The notes: a model not told the origin generated them from the sequence alone. 64,000 bases of DNA from Synergistetes bacterium ADurb.Bin155 (GCA_002070395.1 MWDE01000009.1:1-64000), one strand, 5' to 3'. Counted from the first letter of the stretch, positions 43,843 to 53,193 are shown. A program made the numbers and translations.

Positions 43843-44660
43843 AAAACAGGGTCCTGGGTTTTTCCGGCCGATACAGTGATCGTCCGATGGTGTACCTGCA
43901 TAGCGACAACGCGGGGAACCCGCTTGCCGACGGTTCGACCGTGGATCTGATCCTTGAGGAGGCCGGGAAAGGTTCACCTGCGGAAGGCGTACTAGGGATC
44001 GTGGTTCGTGGGGTGCCCTTCATCGAGCCGGGCGATTTGCTTTCCTTTCCTGACGGGTTGATCCTAAAGTGTAAAGAAAAAGATATACCTGACCCAAGGG
44101 AGTCCTTCCTTGTGTTCAACAAAGGGTTCCTGTCTGTCTCATCTACCTTCGTGCCATGGCGATCCCTAAAGGTGGGGGTGCTGACCGTGAGCGACAAGGG
44201 AAGCCGTGGTGAGAGGGTTGATACAGCTGGACCCGCTCTGGAGAGGTCCTTGCCAGCCCTGGGAGCCGTCCTGAAGAAAACGGGGATAGTCCCGGACGAA
44301 ACCGGCAAGATCAGCGACAAGATCCGGGAATGGATGACGGCAGAGGTTGACATCATACTGGTCACGGGGGGAACGGGCATTTCCAGAAGGGATGTAACCC
44401 CTGAAGCGGTTAAATCCCTAGGCTGTAGAGAGATACCCGGCATCGGAGAGTACATGAGGTGGAAGACATCCTTTGAAAACGAGAGGTCCATCCTTTCCAG
44501 GTCCCTTGCCGTGGCTTGTTCCGGTACAATTGTGATCACGCTGCCGGGGAGCGAGAGGGGAGCGGTGCAATGCTTCAGTGCCGTCGCCCCGGTTCTCCGC
44601 CACGCTGTGGAAGTAGCGACGGGGAGGAGTGGGGATTGCGGCGGATCTCGCCGAGGATAA
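43839..44660 (+). CDS. MogA/MoaB-type molybdopterin adenylyltransferase with unrecognised N-terminal domain
   Basis: The C-terminal ~160 residues match MogA/MoaB. These include LKVGVLTVSDKGSRGERVD, the LVTGGTGISRRDVTPEA motif and TIVITLPGSERGAVQC. This domain adenylylates molybdopterin before metal insertion. The first ~105 residues (MKNRVLGFSGRYSDRP onward) are a separate region I do not recognise. It includes VVRGVPFIEPGDLLSF and has no cysteine-desulfurase (MOSC) cysteine pattern. The gene ends 19 nt before rapZ. Its partner genes (moaD, moaE) are not in the window. Confidence 0.8.
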   Translation: MKNRVLGFSGRYSDRPMVYLHSDNAGNPLADGSTVDLILEEAGKGSPAEGVLGIVVRGVPFIEPGDLLSFPDGLILKCKEKDIPDPRESFLVFNKGFLSVSSTFVPWRSLKVGVLTVSDKGSRGERVDTAGPALERSLPALGAVLKKTGIVPDETGKISDKIREWMTAEVDIILVTGGTGISRRDVTPEAVKSLGCREIPGIGEYMRWKTSFENERSILSRSLAVACSGTIVITLPGSERGAVQCFSAVAPVLRHAVEVATGRSGDCGGSRRG

Positions 44661-44679
44661 TTGAAAGAAGGGTCCCGTT

Positions 44680-45564
44680 TTGAAAGAATCCCTTCCTAAC
44701 AGGGTCTCAAGGTGTGTGATCATCACGGGCATGTCAGGAAGCGGTAAATCCACCGCACTGCGCATGTTCGAAGACCTTGGGTTTTATGCCATCGAGAACA
44801 TCCCTCCCACATTGTTACCCCAACTCTTGCAGGTCCTGGGCCGACACGAGGAAGCGGTTCAGAATGGAGTGGCGGCCGTCGTAGACATCAGGGGGGAAAG
44901 CCTCCTTGATGATCTTTTCGCCGTTATAGCCAGCCTCAAGGGTAGAGGACTTAATATCAGGGTCATCTTTCTCGATGCCTCCGACTCATGCCTCGTCAAG
45001 CGTTTTGAAGAGACCAGGAGGAGGCACCCCCTCTCTTCGGAGATAACCATCCTCGAGGCTATTGGCAGGGAGAGGAGAGAACTGTCTCAGATCCACGAGA
45101 TAGCCGACGTCGTCGTCGAGACATCGGATCTGACCCTTTCTCAACTCAGAAATGAGATTTTCGCGAAGATGGAAATAACCGAGGGCCCACTCAAGGTCAT
45201 CTTTACCTCCTTCGGATTCAAGCATGGCATTCCCCAGGATAGCGATTTTGTCATCGATGTCAGGTTCCTACCAAACCCGTTTTACGAATCTAAGCTGAGA
45301 CCCTTGAGTGGAAGGGACAAGGAAGTTCAGGATTTCATCCTCTCCCATGACGGGGTATCCAACTTTTTCAGCGCCCTTTCAGAACTGATGGAACAAGTCA
45401 CGGCCCTTTACAGGAACACGGGAAAGAGCATTGTCCATATCGCCGTCGGCTGTACCGGAGGCAGGCACCGTTCAGTGGCCGTCGCCGAATGGCTGGGGTC
45501 AAAGATGCCTGACAATTCGTCGATCAGACATAGGGATATTGAAAAGGATACGGTGGTAACGTGA
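44680..45564 (+). CDS. rapZ: RNase adapter / nucleotide-binding protein RapZ (YvcJ)
   Basis: A P-loop protein of 294 residues. The Walker A motif is TGMSGSGKSTALRMFEDLGF, the ensuing AIENIPPTLLPQL is characteristic, and the C-terminal domain contains FKHGIPQDSDFVIDVRFLPNP and AVGCTGGRHRSVAVAEWL. In E. coli it steers RNase E to an sRNA; in most other bacteria the role is less clear. TTG 44680 has AAGAAGGG about 8 nt upstream. It overlaps yvcK as GTGA, as in many rapZ-yvcK-whiA sets. Confidence 0.93.
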   Translation: MKESLPNRVSRCVIITGMSGSGKSTALRMFEDLGFYAIENIPPTLLPQLLQVLGRHEEAVQNGVAAVVDIRGESLLDDLFAVIASLKGRGLNIRVIFLDASDSCLVKRFEETRRRHPLSSEITILEAIGRERRELSQIHEIADVVVETSDLTLSQLRNEIFAKMEITEGPLKVIFTSFGFKHGIPQDSDFVIDVRFLPNPFYESKLRPLSGRDKEVQDFILSHDGVSNFFSALSELMEQVTALYRNTGKSIVHIAVGCTGGRHRSVAVAEWLGSKMPDNSSIRHRDIEKDTVVT

Positions 45565-46700
45565 ACTGGTGGTCGGCTTTCACCATCGGGTTTCTTACGG
45601 GTGGGATAATTGCACTTCTTGGTGCGAGGCTCTTCCAGGAAGAGGTGGAAGAGGGCGCCGGGGAATCGCAAGACAAAAAGAATGGCTCCGTTATGACCAA
45701 AGCCTTCCTGCACAAGGTCTCACAAGGTCCCGAGATTGTCGCTATCGGTGGAGGGACGGGCCTTTCAACTTTGTTATCCGGGTTGAAGTATTACACCCGC
45801 AATATAACTGCTATTGTGACAGTTACCGATGAGGGGGGAAGTTCCGGCCGCCTGCGTGGTGAATGGGGAGTCCTTCCCCCGGGGGATATCAGGAACTGCA
45901 TGCTGGCCCTTGCCGAGGACGACAGCTCTCTCAACAGGCTGCTCAACTACAGGTTCGACCGCGGGGAACTCAAGGGGCACAGCATGGGCAACCTCATTCT
46001 TCTAGCAGCCACGGAGATGACCGGCGACTTCCGGAAGGCCGTGGAAGAACTTAACAGACTCCTGGCCATCCGCGGAAAGGTGATACCTGTCACGAACGAG
46101 TCGGTGGTTCTTTGCGCCGCCACGGCTGATGGCGACTTACTTCGAGGTGAGCTGGACATCGCCAGTAGAGGGAGCCGGATCGAATCGATCTGGATCGAAC
46201 CCGACGATGCCAGGGCTTTTCCTGAAGCCCTCGCCGCCATCGAGAACGCTGACGCTGTCGTGCTTGGACCGGGGAGCCTGTTCACAAGCATCATCCCCAA
46301 CCTCATGTTCAGGGAGGTTTCCGAGGCCCTGAAAAGGACCGCCGCGCCGAAAATATACATCACCAACCTCATGACCCAACCCGGCGAAACGGACGGAATG
46401 ACCCTAATGGATCACATCCGATGGATAACCAGGGCCTCAGGGACGATCCCTGATTATATCCTCGTCAACGATGAAGAAGTACCTTCCACGTTGCTTGCGA
46501 CATACCGGGCGGCCGGAGCCTCGCCCCTGTCACTGAACGAAGAGAACGAAAGGACCCTGTCCCTCATGGGGTCAAAACTCATCCTGTCGGGTTTCCTCGA
46601 TGTCGCCGGTGGGAACGTCAGGCACAACAGCCAGAAAGTGTCCGAGACCCTGATGCGGATCGCCAGGGAAGAGAGGGACTCGTCCCGATGGAAAAGCTGA
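45561..46700 (+). CDS. yvcK: Gluconeogenesis factor YvcK-family protein with N-terminal membrane helix
   Basis: A CofD-like protein of 379 residues. The core begins at IVAIGGGTGLSTLLSGLK and includes DEGGSSGRLRGEWGVLPPGDIRNCM and NLMTQPGETDGM. YvcK binds UDP-sugars and supports cell shape and gluconeogenic growth in Bacillus. Here an extra N-terminal stretch of about 50 residues carries a transmembrane segment (AFTIGFLTGGIIALLGARLF), so it may be membrane-tethered. The GTG start overlaps rapZ, and it overlaps whiA by 13 nt. Confidence 0.9.
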   Translation: MNWWSAFTIGFLTGGIIALLGARLFQEEVEEGAGESQDKKNGSVMTKAFLHKVSQGPEIVAIGGGTGLSTLLSGLKYYTRNITAIVTVTDEGGSSGRLRGEWGVLPPGDIRNCMLALAEDDSSLNRLLNYRFDRGELKGHSMGNLILLAATEMTGDFRKAVEELNRLLAIRGKVIPVTNESVVLCAATADGDLLRGELDIASRGSRIESIWIEPDDARAFPEALAAIENADAVVLGPGSLFTSIIPNLMFREVSEALKRTAAPKIYITNLMTQPGETDGMTLMDHIRWITRASGTIPDYILVNDEEVPSTLLATYRAAGASPLSLNEENERTLSLMGSKLILSGFLDVAGGNVRHNSQKVSETLMRIAREERDSSRWKS

Positions 46701-47593
46701 GGGAAGTGATCCGTGACGACTGGTCTGCTGTCCTAGTGGATAACAGTGTCAAGGCCTCGGTTGAGATCAGCGGGATACTCTCCGGCCTGGTGGCCGGCTG
46801 CGATAAGGAAGGTATGGTCTTTTCCAGCAGGAGGTTTTTCCTGTTCAGGAAACTGAAAAAACTTTGGGAAATTTCGGATTGGGGCAGGTCCGGTCAAACC
46901 CTGAACCTTATCATCCCCGCCGGCAGAAAGGGCAGGGTCTCGTTGAGACTTGACGATGAAACCGTCCTCAAAGGCATTTCTTATTATGGGGACCTCCATA
47001 GGGTTGAGTCCCTTTCCTGGCACTGGCTTAGAGGTCTCTTCGGGTCCTGCGGGACCCTGTCCTTGCCAAGGACAGGTTATTATATGTCTTTCAGGGTGAG
47101 CGAGTCCTCTCAATGGGACCCTATAGAAAAACTGGAAAAGGTTCTTTCCTCGAAGGGCATCTCCTTCAGGAAAAGGCAAAGGCGTAATTTTTCCGAGTTC
47201 GTTCTGCGTGACCAGTCTTCCATCGTGGTGATGCTTTCCAACATGTTGATGTTCAAGGCTTCCCTTCTACTTGAGGAGAAGGCGTTGCTCCGATCCATCA
47301 AGGAAAGGGCCAACAAGATCGTGAATTGCGATGCATCCAACATCAGGAAATCTTTGGAATCCGCCCAGAGACAGGTCGAGCTGGCGAGAATGCTTTTGGC
47401 TAGGGGCGATGTCCTAAGATTGCCGGACAAGTTGCGGGAACTCGTATATGCCAGGTTAGAAAACCCGTCGGCCACGCTCAACGAGCTTGGTCAGGCCCTT
47501 TCCAGGCCCGTTAGCAAAAGCACAGTCAAGTATCGATGGGGGAAGATCGAACTACTCACAAGGATGTCTTTAAAAATTGAAAAGGGGGGCTGA
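46688..47593 (+). CDS. whiA: DNA-binding protein WhiA
   Basis: A 301-residue protein with an N-terminal LAGLIDADG-homing-endonuclease-like fold (inactive) and a C-terminal helix-turn-helix. RANKIVNCDASNIRKSLESAQRQV and the final LNELGQALSRPVSKSTVKYR segments are the WhiA signatures. In Streptomyces it controls sporulation genes; in Bacillus it affects division. No sporulation genes are visible here. The position after yvcK is conserved. Confidence 0.92.
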   Translation: MEKLREVIRDDWSAVLVDNSVKASVEISGILSGLVAGCDKEGMVFSSRRFFLFRKLKKLWEISDWGRSGQTLNLIIPAGRKGRVSLRLDDETVLKGISYYGDLHRVESLSWHWLRGLFGSCGTLSLPRTGYYMSFRVSESSQWDPIEKLEKVLSSKGISFRKRQRRNFSEFVLRDQSSIVVMLSNMLMFKASLLLEEKALLRSIKERANKIVNCDASNIRKSLESAQRQVELARMLLARGDVLRLPDKLRELVYARLENPSATLNELGQALSRPVSKSTVKYRWGKIELLTRMSLKIEKGG

Positions 47594-47598
47594 AGATC

Positions 47599-49551
47599 AT
47601 GTACCTGGGAAAGGCCGATGTGAACACCTATGAAAAAGGCTCCAGCCGGGAATTCCTGACTACGAACGGCTGGGGCGGTTACGGCTTTTCGACCGTGATC
47701 GGTGCGAACACCCGCCGCGAACATGGCCTGCTGGTGGCAAAAAAGAGTGGAGAAGAGGCTTTTCCTGCTGTCCTCATCAGCAAGGTGGATGAGACCGTTA
47801 TCAGCAAGGGGAAGAAATACCATCTTTCCACCAATCGCTATACAGATGTCATTTACCCGGATGGCTACCGTTACCTGCAAGAATACCAGGCCGAACCCCT
47901 TCCCGGCATGCTTTTCGTGATACATAGCGTTTTCCTGAGGAAGACGGTCTTCATGCCCAGGGGCCTGCCCCTTACGGTCATAAAATACGAACTCCTCACC
48001 GCCCCGGAAAGTGTAAAGCTGGAGATACGGCCCCTCGCAGCCCACCGGGGGGCCGACAGGTTATTCCCCGAAAAGGATGGGTCGGATTTTGAGTCATTTT
48101 TTACGGAAAAATCCGTGACCATTTGCGGCAGGGGGCATCAGAGCCACTTCTCCTTCAACCAGGGCGAGTGGTATTCCAAACCCTTATGGTTCGAAAACCT
48201 ACTCTACGAACACGACGACTGTGAAAAACCGGGAACGGACAGTCTGTGGTCCCCGGGATTCCTTTCCATCGACATGAACGAGGGGGAAACGGTCTACGTA
48301 CTCCTGGGAGCGGAGAACGTGCACTATGACCATGATTCGGTGGCGACCATGGAGAATAAAGCCAGGCTTCTTTTCCAGGAAAACCTCACGGGGAGCCCGC
48401 TGGTAAGGAAGACCCCCATGGTGAAGGAACTACTTCATTCCGCGTCCCATTGCCTCTCCCAGTTGGACGGAAAGCGTCCCGCGATCTTCTCCGGCTATCC
48501 TTCCGTGAGGGAGACCGCCAGGGAGACCTTTATTTCCCTTCCGGGCCTTTTGCTGGTGACGGGCAAGACCGACTTCGCCGAAAGGGTCCTCAAGGTCTGG
48601 CTGGAGAGGGCCATCATGAATGACCATGTAATGCCCTCCGAAGTGAACCCCCACACGGGGTCGCTTGTGACCAGGGCCTGTGACGCGGGGTTATGGTTCT
48701 TTTACGCGCTGGACAAGCTCTGTGACCAGACCGGGCGTACGGACCTCGTCAGGGAAAACTGGGACCACCTCACAGGGATCCTCGATAGGTACTCCGATGG
48801 TATCCCTGCTATCGGTATAAAACTGGACAAGGACGGTTTGCTCGTCCTTCAATCGGATGACCCCGGGAGCAACTGGATGGATGGGGATATCGACGGGAAG
48901 CCCATTGTCGAGAGAAAGGGCAAACTGGTGGAGGTCAACGCCCTTTGGTACAACTCGCTTAGAGCGATGGAACAGTACTCGGAGATCCTCGGCCGTGACA
49001 GGGAATGCAAGGAATATGGCTCCTTGGCCGAAAGATCCAGAAAAAGTTTCCAGGATCTCTTCTGGTGCGACAAGGGCTACCTTTTCGACTGGGTGGATGA
49101 TAAGAGAAGGGAAGAATCGGTGCGATGCAACCAGATCCTTGCCGTGTCGCTGCCAGCCTCCGTCATGGACCCCGAAAGGGGAAGATCGATCGTTGAAACT
49201 TGCTGGAACGAACTTTACACCACCTTTGGTCTCAGGACCCTCGACCCTCACCATGAGAAGTACAAGGGCCGATGCGAGGGAAGGATCGACCAGAGGGAAA
49301 AAGCCCGGTTCATGGGGATGGCCTGGCCCTGGCTTTTGGGCCAGTTCATAACAGCCTACCTTAGATACAACCCTGACAGAAAGGATATCGGGTGGTGCTT
49401 CCTCCGCCCCTTCCTCTCGCACCTGAGGAAAGGGTGTCTCGGCGGAGTGGCGGAGATCTTTGACGGCAGTATGCCTTACAAACCCCATGGCGATGCCCTT
49501 TATTCCCCGAGCGTTTCGGAACTGTTGAGAGTCATAGGGGAGGACATGTGA
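47599..49551 (+). CDS. Glycogen debranching enzyme (amylo-alpha-1,6-glucosidase family)
   Basis: A 650-residue protein with the N-terminal domain common to archaeal/bacterial debranching enzymes (FLTTNGWGGYGFSTVIGANTRREHGLLVA). A C-terminal (alpha/alpha)6 catalytic domain contains PGLLLVTGKTDFAERVL, DDPGSNWMDGDIDGKP, VEVNALWYNSL, TFGLRTLDPHHEKYKGRCEG and GMAWPWLLGQFI. It hydrolyses alpha-1,6 branch points of glycogen. It lies between whiA and the glycolytic genes, so a carbohydrate-reserve role fits. No glycogen synthase or phosphorylase is in the window. Confidence 0.88.
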   Translation: MYLGKADVNTYEKGSSREFLTTNGWGGYGFSTVIGANTRREHGLLVAKKSGEEAFPAVLISKVDETVISKGKKYHLSTNRYTDVIYPDGYRYLQEYQAEPLPGMLFVIHSVFLRKTVFMPRGLPLTVIKYELLTAPESVKLEIRPLAAHRGADRLFPEKDGSDFESFFTEKSVTICGRGHQSHFSFNQGEWYSKPLWFENLLYEHDDCEKPGTDSLWSPGFLSIDMNEGETVYVLLGAENVHYDHDSVATMENKARLLFQENLTGSPLVRKTPMVKELLHSASHCLSQLDGKRPAIFSGYPSVRETARETFISLPGLLLVTGKTDFAERVLKVWLERAIMNDHVMPSEVNPHTGSLVTRACDAGLWFFYALDKLCDQTGRTDLVRENWDHLTGILDRYSDGIPAIGIKLDKDGLLVLQSDDPGSNWMDGDIDGKPIVERKGKLVEVNALWYNSLRAMEQYSEILGRDRECKEYGSLAERSRKSFQDLFWCDKGYLFDWVDDKRREESVRCNQILAVSLPASVMDPERGRSIVETCWNELYTTFGLRTLDPHHEKYKGRCEGRIDQREKARFMGMAWPWLLGQFITAYLRYNPDRKDIGWCFLRPFLSHLRKGCLGGVAEIFDGSMPYKPHGDALYSPSVSELLRVIGEDM

Positions 49552-49644
49552 CGGTATTTGCACCTGCCCTCCATCCTCTGGACCTGGCGATCGAGGTTCT
49601 TTTTCTGTTGCGGAATAGAAAAAATAATACGGGAGGCGATGAAA

Positions 49645-50661
49645 ATGATAAAAAAACGTGTCGCTATCAACGGTTTCGGACGGATCGGGCGGCTGGCCCT
49701 CAGGGCACTTTTCGATCAACAAGAGGATGTCCTTTTCGATATCGTGGCAACGAACAGCCGGACCACGGCGGAGCAGAGGGCTTACCTTTTCAAGTATGAT
49801 TCCGTCCACCGGCGTTTTTCCGGCGATGTTTCCGCCCAAGGAGATTCACTCCTGATAAACGGAAAGCCAGTCCAGGTCCTGGCGGAACCCGAATTGGAAA
49901 ACCTGCCCTGGAAGGACCTGGGAATTGACCTCGTAATAGAATCTTCCGGCAAGTACACCGACGCTGCCAAAGCAGCCAAACACCTTGTAGCCGGCGCCAG
50001 GAAAGTCCTCATCACCGCCCCTGCAAAGAACGAGGACGCGACGATCGTCATGGGCGTGAACGAGGAGATTTACGAACCCGGCAAGCATCACGTGGTCTCC
50101 AACGCCTCCTGCACGACCAACTGTCTTGCCCCGGTGGTCAAGGTGCTCCACGAGGCCTTCGGCATAGAAAAGGGTCTCATGACCACCACTCACGCCTACA
50201 CCAATGACCAGAAAACCCTCGATGCCTCCCACAAAAACCTTCACAGGGGGAGGGCGGCCGCCCTATCGATGATACCCACCACGACGGGAGCGGCTTCCGC
50301 GATCGGAAAGGTTTACCCGGCGGTGGCGGGCAAGATGAACGGCTTGGCCGTCAGGGTCCCGACGCCTGACGTCTCCCTCGTCGACCTCGTGACGGTATTA
50401 TCCAGGGAAGTGACCTCCGAGGAGGTCAACGCCGCCTTCCGCAAAGCGGCGGAAGGACCGATGCAACGCTACCTTGGCTACGAAGAGGATGACATCGTCT
50501 CCGTCGACGTCACGGGAGACAGCCGCTCCTCACTGTTCGCGGCGAGGCATACCATGGCCCTGGGCAACCTGGTCAAGACCCTTTCATGGTACGACAACGA
50601 ATGGGGATACGCCTGCCGTGTCATAGACCTTGTCAATTACATGCTTTCAAAGGGATCCTGA
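49645..50661 (+). CDS. gap: Glyceraldehyde-3-phosphate dehydrogenase
   Basis: This enzyme oxidises glyceraldehyde-3-phosphate with NAD+ and phosphate. It has VAINGFGRIGRLALRAL, the active-site ASCTTNCLAPVVK (nucleophilic Cys between Ser and Thr), HAYTNDQKTLD and the C-terminal WYDNEWGYACRV. Length is 338 residues. ATG 49645 lies 8 nt after GGGAGG; ATG 49639 is too close to it. The stop overlaps the pgk start. Confidence 0.95.
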   Translation: MIKKRVAINGFGRIGRLALRALFDQQEDVLFDIVATNSRTTAEQRAYLFKYDSVHRRFSGDVSAQGDSLLINGKPVQVLAEPELENLPWKDLGIDLVIESSGKYTDAAKAAKHLVAGARKVLITAPAKNEDATIVMGVNEEIYEPGKHHVVSNASCTTNCLAPVVKVLHEAFGIEKGLMTTTHAYTNDQKTLDASHKNLHRGRAAALSMIPTTTGAASAIGKVYPAVAGKMNGLAVRVPTPDVSLVDLVTVLSREVTSEEVNAAFRKAAEGPMQRYLGYEEDDIVSVDVTGDSRSSLFAARHTMALGNLVKTLSWYDNEWGYACRVIDLVNYMLSKGS

Positions 50662-51857
50662 TGGTCATGAGGTTGAAAACCATCGAGGACTGTTCCTTTC
50701 GAGGGAAGAACGTCCTTGTCCGAGTGGATCTCAATGTACCAATGGAAGACGCCAAGGTCACCGATGATACCAGGATAAGAGCCCACCTCGACACTTTGGA
50801 TATCCTCAGGCGAGGTGGGGCAAGGGTCGCCCTTGCCTCCCACCTGGGAAGACCGAAGGGAAAGGTCGCCGCCGGCCTTTCCCTTTTTCCCGTCTCCCAG
50901 GCTCTGGGGGCACTGCTGGGCTGCGAGGTCCCCTTTTGCGAGGACTGCGTGGGAGAGAAGGTCTCGGCAAGGGTCGCTTCGATGGGCGATGGCGATGTCT
51001 GCCTCCTGGAAAACTTGAGGTTTTACCTCGGGGAAGAGGCCAACGACCCTGTCTTCGCTGGTGAGTTGGCCGGACCCTTCGACCTCTTTGTCATGGACGC
51101 CTTCAGTGCCGCCCACAGGGCGCATGCCTCCACGGTGGGTGTGACCAGGTTCCTGCCCTCCTGCGCGGGGAAGCTGATGGAAAAAGAAGTCACGGTCCTC
51201 TCCAGGGTCATGAAGGACCCCAGAAAGCCCATGGTGATCATCCTGGGGGGGGCTAAGGTCTCCGACAAGATCGGCTTCATCCGGAGCATGCTTGAAAAGG
51301 GCGATGTAATGCTGATCGGTGGAGCCATGGCCTTCCCTTTCCTTAAAGCCATGGGTAAATCCATAGGGGATTCGTTTTGCGAGGAAGGTACCGAAGCCGT
51401 AGCGTCGGAGATCCTCGAAACTGCCAAAAGGACATGTATTAAGATCATCCTTCCCGTTGACCTTCTCGCACCCAGGGAAAAGGGAGACGACAGCGAAATC
51501 GAAGTGGTCAGGGCCGACTCGATCCCGAAGGATTCGAAGGGGTTCGATATAGGACCGGAGACGGTGGCCCTTTTTACAGAAGAGATCCAAAAGGCTGGGA
51601 CGATCCTCTGGAACGGCCCCCTCGGCCTTTTCGAGAGGAAACTCTTCGGAGAAGGGACAAGGCTGGTCGGCCTCTCCGTCGCCGATAGGACCGCCGAGGG
51701 CGCCGTCTCCGTTCTCGGGGGAGGGGATACCGCCGCGGCCGCCAATATGCTGGGGTTTGCCCAGGGGATAAGCCACATTTCAACCGGTGGCGGAGCGACC
51801 CTCGAATTCTTCGAGAAAAAGGGGCTTCCGGGCATAACGCCCCTTCTCATGCCGTAG
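50661..51857 (+). CDS. pgk: Phosphoglycerate kinase
   Basis: Pgk transfers phosphate from 1,3-bisphosphoglycerate to ADP. It has VRVDLNVPMEDAKVTDDTR, the basic-patch SHLGRPKGK, DAFSAAHRAHAST, ILGGAKVSDKI and the C-terminal SVLGGGDTAAAA and HISTGGGATLEF. Length is 398 residues. The start is ATG 50661 inside the gap stop; ATG 50667 is an alternative. Confidence 0.95.
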   Translation: MVMRLKTIEDCSFRGKNVLVRVDLNVPMEDAKVTDDTRIRAHLDTLDILRRGGARVALASHLGRPKGKVAAGLSLFPVSQALGALLGCEVPFCEDCVGEKVSARVASMGDGDVCLLENLRFYLGEEANDPVFAGELAGPFDLFVMDAFSAAHRAHASTVGVTRFLPSCAGKLMEKEVTVLSRVMKDPRKPMVIILGGAKVSDKIGFIRSMLEKGDVMLIGGAMAFPFLKAMGKSIGDSFCEEGTEAVASEILETAKRTCIKIILPVDLLAPREKGDDSEIEVVRADSIPKDSKGFDIGPETVALFTEEIQKAGTILWNGPLGLFERKLFGEGTRLVGLSVADRTAEGAVSVLGGGDTAAAANMLGFAQGISHISTGGGATLEFFEKKGLPGITPLLMP

Positions 51858-51885
51858 AATGCCCGGGGAATGGAGTGGAGCGCCT

Positions 51886-52713
51886 GTGAAAAGGGGGAAG
51901 TTTATTGCCGGGAATTGGAAAATGAACAAGGGAACGGCCGAATCCCTGGCCTTCCTTGGGGATCTGGCGGCCCTGCTTGAAGAGGTGAAGGGATTCGATT
52001 CCCTGGTCCCTGATCCTGTCGACCTGGTCTTGTTCCCCCAGGCGATCAATCTGCAGTCAATGGAGGAGTACCTCAAGAAAAATAAAATAAATATCAAACT
52101 CGGGATACAAAATATTCATTGGTCCTTATCCGGAGCCTTCACCGGTGAGAATTCTATCGTAGGCGCCCTGGAAGCCGGGGCGTCCTTTGCCCTCGTGGGT
52201 CACAGTGAAAGAAGGCACCTTTTCGCTGAAGACGACGAACTGGTCGCGAAAAAATTCTGCTCCTGTCTCGAGAACGGCCTTGAACCGGTCCTTTGCGTCG
52301 GCGAGACCGAAATTCAAAGGAATAACGGTTCAACCGAAAAAGTGATCGAAGGCCAGGTAAAGGCTGTTTTTGCCCGCCTGAAGGAGGATTCCGTGAAAAA
52401 AGAAAGGATTTTTATCGCTTACGAGCCGGTCTGGGCCATCGGAACCGGGTTGAACGCCACGGCTGGGGACGCTCAGCAATGTTGCCGTTTCATTCGGACC
52501 CTTCTATCCGAACTGGGCGGTCCCGGTTTGGCGGCCCGTTCCATCGTTGCTTACGGCGGGAGCGTTAAAAAATCCAATTCCAAGGGCTACCTCGACCAGG
52601 AGGACGTGGACGGGCTCCTCGTTGGAGGGGCGTCCCTGGACCCCCGGGAGTTCTACGGGATAATCCTCTCCGCCTTTCAGAGGGTCAAGGACTCCCGGGT
52701 CCAGAGTAAGTAA
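51886..52713 (+). CDS. tpiA: Triose-phosphate isomerase
   Basis: TpiA interconverts dihydroxyacetone phosphate and glyceraldehyde-3-phosphate. Key parts are FIAGNWKMNKGTA (catalytic Lys), GHSERRHLF (His), AYEPVWAIGTGLNAT (Glu and flexible loop) and DGLLVGGASL. I prefer GTG 51886, with GGAG upstream, giving 275 residues; ATG 51859 directly after the pgk stop has no ribosome site. It is somewhat longer than the usual 250 residues. Confidence 0.94.
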   Translation: MKRGKFIAGNWKMNKGTAESLAFLGDLAALLEEVKGFDSLVPDPVDLVLFPQAINLQSMEEYLKKNKINIKLGIQNIHWSLSGAFTGENSIVGALEAGASFALVGHSERRHLFAEDDELVAKKFCSCLENGLEPVLCVGETEIQRNNGSTEKVIEGQVKAVFARLKEDSVKKERIFIAYEPVWAIGTGLNATAGDAQQCCRFIRTLLSELGGPGLAARSIVAYGGSVKKSNSKGYLDQEDVDGLLVGGASLDPREFYGIILSAFQRVKDSRVQSK

Positions 52714-52753
52714 TGCAACATAAGATATATTATAAGACATTTCTGTCTGTCAA

Positions 52754-52780
52754 ATAAGGCCCCTTCCGGGGCCCTATTTC
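52754..52780 (+). terminator. Terminator of gap-pgk-tpiA
   Basis: GGCCCC-TTCC-GGGGCC (with flanking ATAAG/CTAT pairs) forms a stable hairpin with short T-rich sequence after it, about 45 nt after the tpiA stop. Confidence 0.65.
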
Positions 52781-52786
52781 AAGATC

Positions 52787-52820
52787 AAAAGGGCGGATCC
52801 CAGAAAGGGATCCGCCCTTT
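52787..52820 (-). terminator. Terminator of the minus-strand rsfS operon
   Basis: AAAGGGCGGATCC pairs with GGATCCGCCCTTT around a short loop, overlapping the rsfS stop. On the minus strand it is followed by TTTTGATC. It faces the tpiA terminator, so the two operons converge here. Confidence 0.75.
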
Positions 52821-53160
52821 AATCACCGACCCGGGTCATTTCCGCGCCGGCCCAAATGCTCTCGAGCCTGTAAAAATCTCTTCCTTCCCGGCTGAAGATG
52901 TTTATTACGACGTTGCCGGCGTCAAGAAGGATCCATTTCGGGCTGTATTCTCCCTCAACCCTGTAGGTTCTCTCCATCCGGTCCATGGCCTCGGTAAGAT
53001 TATCAAGAAGCGTCTTCATATGAACATCCGAGTTCCCCGTCGCGAGAATGAAAGCATCGGCGAAGGATGATTCCCTTGAAACGTCGATGATGGTTATATC
53101 CTCAGCAAGTTTATCCTGCAGTGCCTGGATCAGTGGGCTAACGGTATCGTCCGGTAGCAA
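52819..53160 (-). CDS. rsfS: Ribosomal silencing factor RsfS
   Basis: RsfS binds ribosomal protein L14 and blocks 30S-50S joining when nutrients are short. The motif ITIIDVSRESSFADAFILATG, then HMKTLLDNL and EGEYSPKWILLDAGNVVINIF, are family features. I prefer TTG 53160, which has GGAGG 7 nt upstream, giving 113 residues. ATG 53181 has no such site and reads through the Shine-Dalgarno sequence. It is last in the operon after the LCP gene. A TATAAT-like sequence sits between them. Confidence 0.88.
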   Translation of the reverse strand: MLPDDTVSPLIQALQDKLAEDITIIDVSRESSFADAFILATGNSDVHMKTLLDNLTEAMDRMERTYRVEGEYSPKWILLDAGNVVINIFSREGRDFYRLESIWAGAEMTRVGD

Positions 53161-53193
53161 GGGCAAACCTCCCTTTATCATATTATAAGAATT

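Noticed and set aside
48691-49839. A 382-residue minus-strand ORF opposite the debranching enzyme
   Set aside because: GC-rich codon use creates long antisense frames. The plus-strand frame has clear family motifs, and the antisense product does not.
50637-51776. A 379-residue minus-strand ORF opposite pgk
   Set aside because: Shadow of the well-conserved pgk frame; no motif of its own.
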